Shown one piece after another: positions 7,911-15,823 of a stretch of 40,055 nt of DNA (the first letter of the stretch is position 1; each line of letters begins with the position of its first letter). The notes beneath the pieces were generated by a model. It was given only the letters and a program-made list of their open reading frames with translations, was not told where the DNA came from and made no database searches. A program made the translations under genes and the position numbers. Source of the stretch: Myxococcales bacterium (lineage in GTDB: Bacteria > Myxococcota_A > Bradymonadia > UBA7976 > UBA1532); the NCBI GenBank assembly GCA_020633555.1, contig JACKDL010000045.1, positions 1 through 40,055 on the forward strand. The letters are read 5' to 3'.

Positions 7911-9323
7911 ATGGGCCACCGCAGCCGCCCCCGAATCCACCGCCGCACCTTCCTGCGCTGGAGCGCGGGCGCCGCCGCCACGATCCCCCTGTTCGGCTGC
8001 GCCGACGACGAGGCCCTGTGGGCGCCGCGGTTCCGAGCGCTGCCCGAGGATCCGTCCCGCTTCCCGCTGGGGGTCCACGCCGGGGCCGTGGCCGCCGACG
8101 GGGCCCGGCTGTGGACCCACGCACCCGCCGGCGGCCCACTGGTGCTCCGCGTCTGGCCCGACGCCGCCCCCGATGACGTGCTGCCTGCCCTGGAGGTGGA
8201 CGTCCAGCCCAGCCAGGCCGGCTACGCCGCGCCGCGGATCACTGGCCTGCCCGCCGGCGAGTGGTGGCGGTACGCCTTCTTTGACGACAGCGCCCAGGTG
8301 CGCTCGGCCTACGGGCGCTTTCGCAGCGCCTTCGGGCCCGGGCAGACGGGGGTCGTCCGGGTGGGCGCCACGGCGTGCACCAACTTCGGGCGGCGGCCCT
8401 TCCCCGCCCTGGCGCGCACGGCGGCCGCCGGCATCGACGTGTTCTGTCACCTGGGTGATCTGAACTACAACGACGACCAGTTCACCCTGGCGGACTACCG
8501 CCGCGGCTACGCCGAGAACCTGGACACGGCCGACTTCCGCGCGGTGCTGGGCAACGCCGGCAGCTACTTCGTGTGGGACGATCACGAGTTCTTCGACAAC
8601 GAAGGCCTGTACGCCCCCGACGTGGACGTGGCCCGGGTGGCGGCCGGCAAGCAGGCCTGGTTCGAGTGCCTGGCGGTGGAGGGCCGCGACGTGCCCGAGG
8701 CGGGCGCGCTGGGCGGCGACCGGGTGATGTGGGGCAGCTACCGCTGGGGCGACGCCGCTGAGTTCTTCCTGCTGGACAGCCGCCTGGAGCGCGACGAGGC
8801 CGCGGGCCGCTACGTCAGCCGCGCCCAGCTCGACTGGCTGAAGCAGGCGCTGGCCGACAGCCCCGCCCACTTCAAGATCCTGCTGAACTCGGTGCCCATC
8901 GCCGATCTGCCCCTCATCTGGGGGCCCGGAGACCGCTGGACGGCATTCCCTGAGCAGCGCGCCGAGCTGCTGGATCACATGGTGACAGCCCAGGTGGGCA
9001 ACGTGGTCTTCCTCGCCGGCGACTTCCACGTGGGCGCCGTGTGGCGGGTGGCCGAGCGCGGGCCCCACTCGGCCATGTGGGAGATCCTGTGCGGGCCGGG
9101 CGGCAGCGCGCCGAGCAAGCGGCTGGAGCTGGCCGCGCGCAGCGACGCCATCCACGATCAGTTCTTCCCGCCGGGGCGCATCGAGCACGCCAGCGGCGAT
9201 CACGCGAGCACGATCATCGACTTCGACGCCCCGGCCGACGAGATCCGGGTGCGCTTCGAGCGAGCCAGCGACGGTGCGCTGCAGTACGCCGCCACCCTGC
9301 GCTGCCAGGAAGTGGAGGGCTGA
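7911..9323 (+). CDS. Tat-exported PhoD-like alkaline phosphatase/phosphodiesterase, lipid-anchored
   Basis: 470 residues. The ATG at 7911 follows TGGAGG; longer starts run through the intergenic region. The N-terminus has a twin-arginine motif (RRTFLRW, 11-17) and then LFGC (Cys30), so it is probably folded in the cytoplasm, exported by Tat and lipidated. An N-terminal beta domain precedes a metallophosphoesterase domain with HLGDLNYND, VWDDHEFFDNE and AGDFHVGAVWR, the metal-binding elements of PhoD-type enzymes that hydrolyse phosphomono- and diesters outside the cytoplasm. Family members use Fe and Ca; the metals here cannot be read. Its stop overlaps the next start by one base (TGATG), coupling it to the SDR gene. 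Confidence 0.87.
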   Translation: MGHRSRPRIHRRTFLRWSAGAAATIPLFGCADDEALWAPRFRALPEDPSRFPLGVHAGAVAADGARLWTHAPAGGPLVLRVWPDAAPDDVLPALEVDVQPSQAGYAAPRITGLPAGEWWRYAFFDDSAQVRSAYGRFRSAFGPGQTGVVRVGATACTNFGRRPFPALARTAAAGIDVFCHLGDLNYNDDQFTLADYRRGYAENLDTADFRAVLGNAGSYFVWDDHEFFDNEGLYAPDVDVARVAAGKQAWFECLAVEGRDVPEAGALGGDRVMWGSYRWGDAAEFFLLDSRLERDEAAGRYVSRAQLDWLKQALADSPAHFKILLNSVPIADLPLIWGPGDRWTAFPEQRAELLDHMVTAQVGNVVFLAGDFHVGAVWRVAERGPHSAMWEILCGPGGSAPSKRLELAARSDAIHDQFFPPGRIEHASGDHASTIIDFDAPADEIRVRFERASDGALQYAATLRCQEVEG

Positions 9324-10045
9324 TGGGCATCGACGACGGCCGGCTGGACGGCAAGGTGGTGTGGGTGACGGGGGCCGGCCGGGGCCTGGGCCGGGCGCTG
9401 GCGCTGGCCATGAGCCGCGCGGGCGCCCGGGTGGCCGCCATGAGCCGCACCGCGGGCGACCTCGAGGACCTGGCCGCCAAGGCCCCTGGCGAGGTGCTGT
9501 GGGGCGCCGTGGATGTGCGCGAGGCCGGGGCCGTGGCGGCCTTCGCCGGCCGGATCATCGACGCCTGGGGTCGGCTGGACGCCGTGGTGAGCAACGCCGG
9601 CATCGGGCGCTACGGCGACTTCCTCGACCAATCCTACGCCGAGCTGGGCCTGGTGGTGGACGTGAACCTGAAGGGCCCCATGTTCGTGGCCCACGCCGCG
9701 CTGCCCCACCTGCTGGCGGGCGGCGGCGGCCACCTGGTGCACATCGCCAGCGATCTGGCCCGGCGCCCGCTGGCCAAGATGGCGCCCTACGCGGCCACCA
9801 AGCACGGGCTGCTGGGCTTCTCGGCGAGCCTGCTGCAGGAGTTCAAGGGGCGCGGGCTGAAGGTCACCACGGTCAACCCGGGCATCATCGACACGGGCTT
9901 CGGCGACAGCCAGCCCGACAGCCGCGACGAGTCATGGGCGCTGCGCCCGGCCGCGCTGGCCGACGTGGTGCTGCACGTGCTCACCCAGCCGGGGTCGGTG
10001 GTGATCGACGAGATCACCGTGCACCCCCTGGGGCAGGATTTCTGA
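9323..10045 (+). CDS. Classical short-chain dehydrogenase/reductase
   Basis: 240 residues, the usual classical SDR length, cytoplasmic. The cofactor motif TGAGRGLG (16-23), the NAG motif (91-93), catalytic Ser143 (HIASD) and the YAATK pair Tyr156/Lys160 are all present, so an active NAD(P)-dependent oxidoreductase is expected. The substrate is unknown; 3-oxoacyl or small-alcohol substrates are typical of this fold. Arg43 after the second strand (MSRT) would favour NADP(H), though this is weak evidence. The start codon overlaps the stop of the PhoD-like gene by one base, implying co-translation, although no shared pathway is obvious. Confidence 0.9.
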   Translation: MGIDDGRLDGKVVWVTGAGRGLGRALALAMSRAGARVAAMSRTAGDLEDLAAKAPGEVLWGAVDVREAGAVAAFAGRIIDAWGRLDAVVSNAGIGRYGDFLDQSYAELGLVVDVNLKGPMFVAHAALPHLLAGGGGHLVHIASDLARRPLAKMAPYAATKHGLLGFSASLLQEFKGRGLKVTTVNPGIIDTGFGDSQPDSRDESWALRPAALADVVLHVLTQPGSVVIDEITVHPLGQDF

Positions 10046-10050
10046 TTCAG

Positions 10051-10067
10051 ATCAGCAACTTGCTGAT
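10051..10067. terminator. Palindromic hairpin between convergent genes
   Basis: ATCAGCAA-C-TTGCTGAT is a perfect inverted repeat. It is able to form a 6-bp stem with a 5-base loop in RNA from either strand. It sits in the 27-base gap between the SDR stop and the stop of the cNMP-binding gene. It is relatively AT-rich for this genome. A bidirectional terminator is likely; a protein-binding operator is an alternative. Confidence 0.42.
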
Positions 10068-10072
10068 GAAAC

Positions 10073-11050
10073 TCAGGGCTTCTGCGGGATGGGCGGCGGG
10101 GTGCGCACCACCTTCACCACCGGCATGGCCGGCGAGCCATCGCCCGGCTTGACCCCCAGGCGAGACTCGGCCAGCCGCAGCACCCGATCCCGGGCGTGGG
10201 GGTAGTCCCCCAGGGCCTTCTCGAAGCGTGGGCGGTCCAGGGCGAACAGGGTGAGCACCGTGGTGGCCCGCACGTTGGCCGACGCCTTGCGGTCGTACAG
10301 CAGCGACATCTCGCCGAAGACCTCGCCGGGCCCCAGCCGCGCCACGACCTCCTCGCCGCTGCCCTTGGGCACCCACACGTCAGCGAAGCCGCTGGCGATG
10401 ATGCACATGGCGCGGCCCACCTCGCCGTCGCTGATGACCTCGGTGCCCGCCGGCAGCGTGATGGCCAGGCACTGCTCGAAGAGCGCCGCGCGGGCGCCAT
10501 CACCCAGGTTGCCGAAGATGCTGCCCGGGCCCATGAGCTGCGCCAGCATGCGGCTGCGGCTGGTCTCGCGCAGCCGCACGTAGGCGCTCGGCAGGGCCTT
10601 CACCAGGGACGCGAGCTGCTTGCTCTCGAAGCGCAACGCCTGCACCTCGCTCTCGGCCTCGACGGTGGCGGTGCGGGCGGTGCCCGTGACCGAGGCGATC
10701 TCGCCCACCACGGTGCCGGGGGGCAGGTGCGCCAGCTCCCCCACCCCCAGCCGCCGCACCCGGGCCTTGCCCGAGAGGATCACGAAGACCTGATCGTCCA
10801 GCTCGCCCTCGTCGCAGAGGGTCTCGCCGCTTTGGAAGACCTTGATCTCGGCCTGCTGGACGTGGGTGAGCAGGCCGTCGCCCCCGCGCTCGTCCGCGCG
10901 GTGCCGCTCGGCGAAGGCCGTGGCCACCGCGTGCGCCTCGGCCCGAAAGCCCGCGTCGCTCAGGCCCCGGATCGCGCGCATGGCCGCCCACAGGTCATAC
11001 GGGCGGGACTGGTGATCGAGCAGGGCCTCCTGGGCCTCATCGACGGTCAT
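10073..11050 (-). CDS. Protein with two tandem cyclic-nucleotide-binding domains, no obvious effector
   Basis: 325 residues. After a helical N-terminus (1-65) come two cNMP-binding beta-barrels, about 66-165 and 175-290. Each keeps a phosphate-binding cassette: VGEIASVTGTARTAT in the first and FGEMSLLYDRKAS in the second, with the Glu and Arg needed to bind cAMP/cGMP in known proteins. No helix-turn-helix, kinase or channel segment is present. The C-terminus is a short Pro-rich tail ending PPPIPQKP. It therefore resembles a stand-alone sensor or a regulatory subunit, as in cNMP-dependent kinases, acting on an unknown partner. GGAGGG precedes the ATG and a good promoter lies 40 bases upstream. 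Confidence 0.85.
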   Translation of the reverse strand: MTVDEAQEALLDHQSRPYDLWAAMRAIRGLSDAGFRAEAHAVATAFAERHRADERGGDGLLTHVQQAEIKVFQSGETLCDEGELDDQVFVILSGKARVRRLGVGELAHLPPGTVVGEIASVTGTARTATVEAESEVQALRFESKQLASLVKALPSAYVRLRETSRSRMLAQLMGPGSIFGNLGDGARAALFEQCLAITLPAGTEVISDGEVGRAMCIIASGFADVWVPKGSGEEVVARLGPGEVFGEMSLLYDRKASANVRATTVLTLFALDRPRFEKALGDYPHARDRVLRLAESRLGVKPGDGSPAMPVVKVVRTPPPIPQKP

Positions 11051-11088
11051 GGGCGCCCTCCGGAGCTCGCGCGCAGCCTGGACTCGTC

Positions 11089-11118
11089 ATTACCACACCC
11101 CGCAGCGCGCCGCGTCAA
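11089..11118 (-). promoter_or_regulatory. Sigma-70-type promoter for the cNMP-binding protein gene
   Basis: Minus strand: TTGACG (11118-11113, 5 of 6 matches) and GGTAAT (11094-11089, 4 of 6) with an 18-base spacer. A start near 11082 would leave a ~32-base leader containing GGAGGG. Confidence 0.55.
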
Positions 11119-11206
11119 CGCGCAGGCGGTCCCGCGTAGAGCGGCGCGCTCCGGTTCGTTCGCGCACGCGGCGGCCCGAAGCGCGAAGCGCGACAGGAGA
11201 CGGCCG

Positions 11207-11743
11207 TCATCGCGCCGGCGACCGGCGCAAGTCCCCGATGTACCAACTATTCTCGCCGTGGTTGTGCAGGTGGACCGCCACGGGGGTGCCGGCCGGCGCG
11301 CCCTCGGGCAGCGCCCACCGCACCTCATACACTTGCTGGGTCGACGGGATGGGGATCTGCCGCGCCCAGACCACCTCGCCCGCCACGGCCACGGCCAGGT
11401 GGGCCTCGGCCGGCTCGGGCGCCCGCAGATCCAGGTGGGCCAGATCCAGGCCCAGCGTGTCGCAGGGCGCGATGGCCTCAGGCAGCGCCTGCACCAGGGT
11501 CACGTAGTCGCAGGCGGCCGTGTCCACCTCCAGGCTGTGGCCCTCGACGGTGATGGCGTAGGGCGGGCAGTCGGGCTCAGCGGGGCGGTGATCGGCGAAG
11601 GGATCCTCGGTGGCTGCCGCCGGGTGCCAGCCCGCGACGGGCGCCAGCACCGACGCCGCGCCGGGCTCGCAAGGGCCCCCCGAGGCCTCGGGCGCGCCAT
11701 CGTCGCAGCCCGCGGCCAAGGTCAGGCCCAGGGTCAGGATCAC
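11207..11743 (-). CDS. Small His-containing lipoprotein, probable partner of the copper monooxygenase
   Basis: 178 residues from a GTG start at 11743-11741, giving MILTLGLTLAAGC with lipobox AAGC. That signal is short and lacks a basic N-region. An in-frame CTG at 11752-11750 would add Leu-His-Arg and is preceded at ideal distance by GGAG, so the true start may be that CTG. The mature protein is beta-rich and ends with AVHLHNHGENSWYIGDL, where His158, His160 and His162 could bind a metal such as copper. Two cysteine pairs may form disulfides. The gene follows the cytochrome/monooxygenase stop by 13 bases on the same strand, so it is almost certainly co-transcribed; an accessory or copper-handling role is inference. 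Confidence 0.72.
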   Translation of the reverse strand: MILTLGLTLAAGCDDGAPEASGGPCEPGAASVLAPVAGWHPAAATEDPFADHRPAEPDCPPYAITVEGHSLEVDTAACDYVTLVQALPEAIAPCDTLGLDLAHLDLRAPEPAEAHLAVAVAGEVVWARQIPIPSTQQVYEVRWALPEGAPAGTPVAVHLHNHGENSWYIGDLRRSPAR

Positions 11744-11756
11744 CCGATGCAGCGGC

Positions 11757-13463
11757 CTACTCCGGCCACTTGTACAGGACGGTCAGGGCCACCAGGCACA
11801 TCTCGTCCAGGGTCTCCTCGCCCAGCACCACGTCCTGCGGGGCGTCCAGGCCCTGCTCCGCCAGCGCGTCGCGCACGAAGGGGTTGGCCATGCTGTTGTC
11901 GAAGGTGCAGCTGAACTCGAAGCGATCGCCCGCCAGCACATAGGGCAGGTCCTCGATGCGGTTCACGTCGAAGGTGTAGAAGCGCTGCCACTCGAAGTTC
12001 CAGCCGGGGGTCTGCAGCAGGCACTCCTCGTCGGGCTGGCTGGGCAGCTCGCCGTAGTGATCGGGCAGGTAGGGCGCCGCGCAAGCCGCGAAGGGATCCA
12101 TGGCCCCGGCCACCGCCTGGGTCTCCAGGCAGCCGCCGCAGTTGCCGGGCAGGGCGTCCACCTCGGCCTCGCACTGCTGGGTGGCACAGAGCACCGCCTG
12201 CACGCCCTCGGCGCCGGGGCAGGCGTCGGCCATGCAGGCCTGCAGCGGCATGACGTCGTCGGCCGAGCACAGGGCGGCGGGCTCGCCACGCACGACGTTG
12301 ATGGTCATGTCGGTGCCCACGTAGTGCATGTGGGCGGCCACGCTGTGCAGGAACATGCCCGGGAAGGGCCGGTCGTCGAACTCACCGGGGATGGTGTACG
12401 CCATCCGCTCGATGTGGCCCCGGGCGCCCGCGGGCACGATGAAGGCCGGCCCCTCGGCCGGATCGTTCATGCCCGGCAGCAGGCCGTCGGCCTCGCCCTC
12501 GGGCTCGTCGAAGTTGCCGATGAGCGCCGAGAAGGCCTGGTACTCGGGGGTGTGATCCAGGGTGCGCAGTTGGACCTCGGTGGCGTCCTCGGCCGCCCCC
12601 TGGTCCAGCGGGTGGTAGTGCACCTGCAGCACGAACTTCGCGCCGGCCTCCACCGGGAAGCCCGCGTTCTCGGGCAGCTCGGTGGGGATGCCGCCCGGCG
12701 CCCAGGCCGCCAGCAGGAAGGGCTCGTCGATCTCGGGCCCGCCGAAGCAGTCGTAGGCCTTCTCGTCGCCGCCCAGGCGGGTGGCGTCCTCGCCGCTCTG
12801 GTCCACGTACAGCAGCAGGTGGTGCACCACCCGCGGATCGCCGGGCACGAAGTGCACGCCGTTCACGAAGGTCTGCGCGTCGAAGCCGGGGTCGAGCACG
12901 AAGCAGCGGAACTGGTCACGCTCGCCCTCGGTGCTGAAGGGCACGTCGGGCGTCAGCCGCTTGTCCACCCGATCCAGGGCGTCCACGCGGCGCTCGGGCA
13001 GAGCGGCCGCGGTGGCCGCGTCGCCCTCGGGCGCCTCTGCCGCCTGCCAGGCCGCGATGAGCGCCTTCTCGGCGTCGCTCAGCCGCAGATCGTCCTTGAA
13101 GCCGAAGCGCGGCTGGCAGGTGTCCGTCTCCTGCGCGCCCCAGGGCGGCATACGCCCGCTCTCGATGCTGTCGCGGATGAGCCCCGCCAGGGGCGCGGCC
13201 TTCTCGTAGGTGTCGAACGCCAGGGGCCCGATGCCCCCGTCGTGGTGGCAGCCCACGCAGTTGGCGTGGATGATCGGCGCGATGTCCTGGTGCCAGGTGG
13301 GGGTCCCACCCGCGCCGCCGCCGGCGCCGCCTGCGCCCCCCATGCCGCCCGCTGCCCCGGCGCCGCCAGCGCCGCCAGCCGCTCCTGCGCCGTCGCCCCC
13401 GTCATCGCAGCCGAGCAGGCTGGCGCCCAGCAGGGCCAGCGCCCAAACCGTCTTCCGTCCCAT
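11757..13463 (-). CDS. Lipoprotein with c-type heme site and PHM/DBM-like copper monooxygenase domain
   Basis: 568 residues; the ATG at 13463-13461 follows GGGGGAGAG. The signal ends in LLGC (Cys19), then a Gly/Ala linker (20-53). Residues 56-145 are a cytochrome-c-like domain with CVGCH (69-73) and a possible Met axial ligand (RMPPW). Residues ~175-568 match the two-domain fold of ascorbate-dependent type II copper monooxygenases. All six copper ligands seem present: His214, His215 and His282 for Cu-H (VVHHLLLY, LQVHYHP), and His378, His380 and Met555 for Cu-M (AHMHYVG, DEMCLV). Such enzymes hydroxylate C-H bonds using external electrons, which the heme could deliver. A Cys-rich insertion (about 399-481) interrupts the second copper domain. 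The substrate is unknown. Confidence 0.85.
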   Translation of the reverse strand: MGRKTVWALALLGASLLGCDDGGDGAGAAGGAGGAGAAGGMGGAGGAGGGAGGTPTWHQDIAPIIHANCVGCHHDGGIGPLAFDTYEKAAPLAGLIRDSIESGRMPPWGAQETDTCQPRFGFKDDLRLSDAEKALIAAWQAAEAPEGDAATAAALPERRVDALDRVDKRLTPDVPFSTEGERDQFRCFVLDPGFDAQTFVNGVHFVPGDPRVVHHLLLYVDQSGEDATRLGGDEKAYDCFGGPEIDEPFLLAAWAPGGIPTELPENAGFPVEAGAKFVLQVHYHPLDQGAAEDATEVQLRTLDHTPEYQAFSALIGNFDEPEGEADGLLPGMNDPAEGPAFIVPAGARGHIERMAYTIPGEFDDRPFPGMFLHSVAAHMHYVGTDMTINVVRGEPAALCSADDVMPLQACMADACPGAEGVQAVLCATQQCEAEVDALPGNCGGCLETQAVAGAMDPFAACAAPYLPDHYGELPSQPDEECLLQTPGWNFEWQRFYTFDVNRIEDLPYVLAGDRFEFSCTFDNSMANPFVRDALAEQGLDAPQDVVLGEETLDEMCLVALTVLYKWPE

Positions 13464-13488
13464 GTGATCTCTCCCCCTGTGTGCCCCG

Positions 13489-13517
13489 GTAATGCCCGCT
13501 CGCCGTTTTCCGGTCAA
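13489..13517 (-). promoter_or_regulatory. Sigma-70-type promoter for the cytochrome/copper monooxygenase operon
   Basis: Minus strand: TTGACC (13517-13512, 5 of 6) and CATTAC (13494-13489, 3 of 6) with a 17-base spacer. Transcription would begin near 13482, leaving a short leader of about 20 bases that contains the GGGGGAGAG binding site. Confidence 0.5.
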
Positions 13518-13580
13518 GCGGAACGCCGGCCCGGGTTCGAGCATCGACGGGGGGAAGCCCTTGAAACGGAATGGGATCCC

Positions 13581-14246
<666 letters not shown>

Positions 14247-14268
14247 GGGCGGGGGGCGCTTCGGGCCC

Positions 14269-14850
14269 TTACTTGGCCTTCAGCGTCTTGCAGGCGGCGA
14301 TCTGCTGGTCCATGGCGGCCTTGTCCCAGCCGCCGTAGTTGCCGTCGGTGCAGACCCAGGTGGTCTCGCCCAGCTTGGTGAGCAGGCGGAACTTGTGGTT
14401 GGCCTTGTCGCTCCCCTCACGCTGCGAGGTCCAGGTGAGCAGGGTGTCGGTCAGCTCGAGCACGGTGTTGGTGTTCCCGTACTTGTTCTGCTTGAGCTCC
14501 TCGGCGAAGCCCTTCAGGTCCATGTTGAACTCGTTGCCCTTCTTCACCTGCACGCCGAACAGCTCGCCCTTCTCGTACTCCACCCGCACGGCGGTGGGGG
14601 TGTCGTAGAAGGTGGTGCTGCCCTTGGGGGCGTCGATGGTGGCCGGGATCTCGCCCTTGCCCTCATCAAGGGCGACCGGGGCGGTTTCGGCGGGCACGGC
14701 CTGCTTGGCGGGGGCCGGCGCCGCCTTCTCGGCGGCGGGGGCCTCGGTACCGGCCTTGGCCGTGGGCTTGGCGGCCTCGGTGGGCTCGGTCTTGTTGCAG
14801 CCGAAGGTGGCGACGGCGGCGACGGCGAGGATGAGAGCACGGGCGGTCAT
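14269..14850 (-). CDS. Lipoprotein of unknown function with an Ala/Pro/Lys linker
   Basis: 193 residues; AGGAG lies 6 bases before the ATG. The signal MTARALILAVAAVATFGC carries lipobox TFGC (Cys18). Residues 19-60 are a low-complexity Ala/Pro/Lys/Glu tether. Residues ~70-193 form a compact mixed domain (TFYDTPTAVRVEYEKGELFGVQV ... TTWVCTDGNYGGWDKAAMDQQIAACKTLKAK) with two cysteines that may pair. It contains more Lys, Asn and Thr than most neighbours. No family is recognised; a periplasmic stress or binding protein is possible. It is convergent with msrA and has its own promoter. Confidence 0.75.
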   Translation of the reverse strand: MTARALILAVAAVATFGCNKTEPTEAAKPTAKAGTEAPAAEKAAPAPAKQAVPAETAPVALDEGKGEIPATIDAPKGSTTFYDTPTAVRVEYEKGELFGVQVKKGNEFNMDLKGFAEELKQNKYGNTNTVLELTDTLLTWTSQREGSDKANHKFRLLTKLGETTWVCTDGNYGGWDKAAMDQQIAACKTLKAK

Positions 14851-14876
14851 GGGTCGCTCCTGGGTGGTCCGCGGGG

Positions 14877-14905
14877 ACCATACGCCCCTTCAGCGCCCCT
14901 GACAC
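14877..14905 (-). promoter_or_regulatory. Sigma-70-type promoter for the Ala/Pro-linker lipoprotein
   Basis: Minus strand: GTGTCA (14905-14900, 4 of 6) and TATGGT (14882-14877, 4 of 6), spacer exactly 17. The predicted start near 14870 leaves ~20 bases before the ATG. Confidence 0.45.
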
Positions 14906-14917
14906 CCCCCAGGGCCG

Positions 14918-15643
14918 TCAGCGGGCCGAGAGCCAGGCCGCCAGCTCGTCGGCGCCCCCGATGAGCTCGCCGTCCACGAACACCCGCGGCGTGGTGGCGG
15001 TGGCGGACAGGGCGCGCAGCACCCGCGGGCTGGCGGGGATGTCCTCGTAGCTCAGCGCCGCCTCCTTGAGCATGCCCTTGGCGCGGGCGCAGTGGCCGCA
15101 GCCGGGCTTGGTGAACAGCACGATGTCGGGCTGCGGATCACCGCCCAGGGCCTTCAACATGGTGTCGGCGTCGCTGACTTCGTAGGGGTCGCCGGGCTTG
15201 ACGGGCTCGGGGAACAGCTCGGCCACCTTGCCGTCGCGCACCAGCATGCTGAAGCGCCAGGCGCGGGCGCCGAAGCCCAGCGCCGACTTGTCCACCAACA
15301 GCCCCAGGCCTCGGCTGAGCTCACCGTTGCCATCGGCCAGGAAGCGCACCTGCTCGACGCCCTGGTCCTTGGCCCAGGCGTCCATGACGAAGGCGTCGTT
15401 CACGGAGATGCAGACGATCTCGTCGACGCCCTGGGCCTTGAGCGCGCCCGCCAGCTCCTCGTAGCGCGGCACGTGGGCCGTGGAGCAGGTGGGCGTGAAG
15501 GCGCCGGGCAGACCGAACACCACCACGGTCTTGCCGGGGGCGAACAGCTCGGCGGTGGTCACGGCCTGCAGGCGGCGCTGCTCGTCCAGGAAGTGCAGGG
15601 AGGCCGGGGGGACGGGCTGGCCCTTCTGGATGGGATCGATCAT
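14918..15643 (-). CDS. Peroxiredoxin-glutaredoxin hybrid (Prx5 type)
   Basis: 241 residues from the ATG at 15643-15641, preceded by AAGGAG. Residues 1-165 are a Prx5-type peroxiredoxin with LPGAFTPTCS, placing the peroxidatic Cys at 53. Residues 172-241 are a glutaredoxin with CGHC (182-185) in place of the usual CPYC, and a cis-proline TTP at 217-219. Fusion lets the glutaredoxin part reduce the peroxiredoxin with glutathione, making a self-contained peroxidase for hydrogen peroxide and alkyl hydroperoxides, as in the known Haemophilus hybrid. Cytoplasmic. The 180-base region upstream carries four copies of an 8-base motif, suggesting dedicated regulation. Confidence 0.93.
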   Translation of the reverse strand: MIDPIQKGQPVPPASLHFLDEQRRLQAVTTAELFAPGKTVVVFGLPGAFTPTCSTAHVPRYEELAGALKAQGVDEIVCISVNDAFVMDAWAKDQGVEQVRFLADGNGELSRGLGLLVDKSALGFGARAWRFSMLVRDGKVAELFPEPVKPGDPYEVSDADTMLKALGGDPQPDIVLFTKPGCGHCARAKGMLKEAALSYEDIPASPRVLRALSATATTPRVFVDGELIGGADELAAWLSAR

Positions 15644-15660
15644 GGGGGGTCTCCTTCGGG

Positions 15661-15815
15661 TTTCGGTGCGGCGCTGTGGTGCGCCGTCGCCCCCAAAGCA
15701 ATTCACGGACCGTGCCAGGTCGCAGCCGCCCCGGAAGCGACCACGGGGCGTCGAAACACCGAAATGGCAGTGCCAGGCAGGCGGCGTGACGCACCGAAAC
15801 TTCGAGACACCGAAA
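15661..15815. promoter_or_regulatory. Four copies of CACCGAAA/TTTCGGTG upstream of the peroxiredoxin gene
   Basis: The octamer CACCGAAA occurs on the plus strand at 15757-15764, 15792-15799 and 15808-15815, and inverted (TTTCGGTG) at 15661-15668, within 160 bases. Two copies extend to ACACCGAAATG. Repeats in a non-coding stretch before a peroxidase gene suggest an operator. The binding protein is unknown. The 15669-15756 stretch holds no gene. Confidence 0.4.
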
Positions 15816-15823
15816 TGTCGTTG

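Noticed and set aside
15680..15725. Sigma-54-like promoter before the peroxiredoxin gene (TGGCACG ... TTGC on the minus strand)
   Set aside because: The distance between the GG and GC elements is about 5 bases too long for sigma-54, which is strict on spacing.
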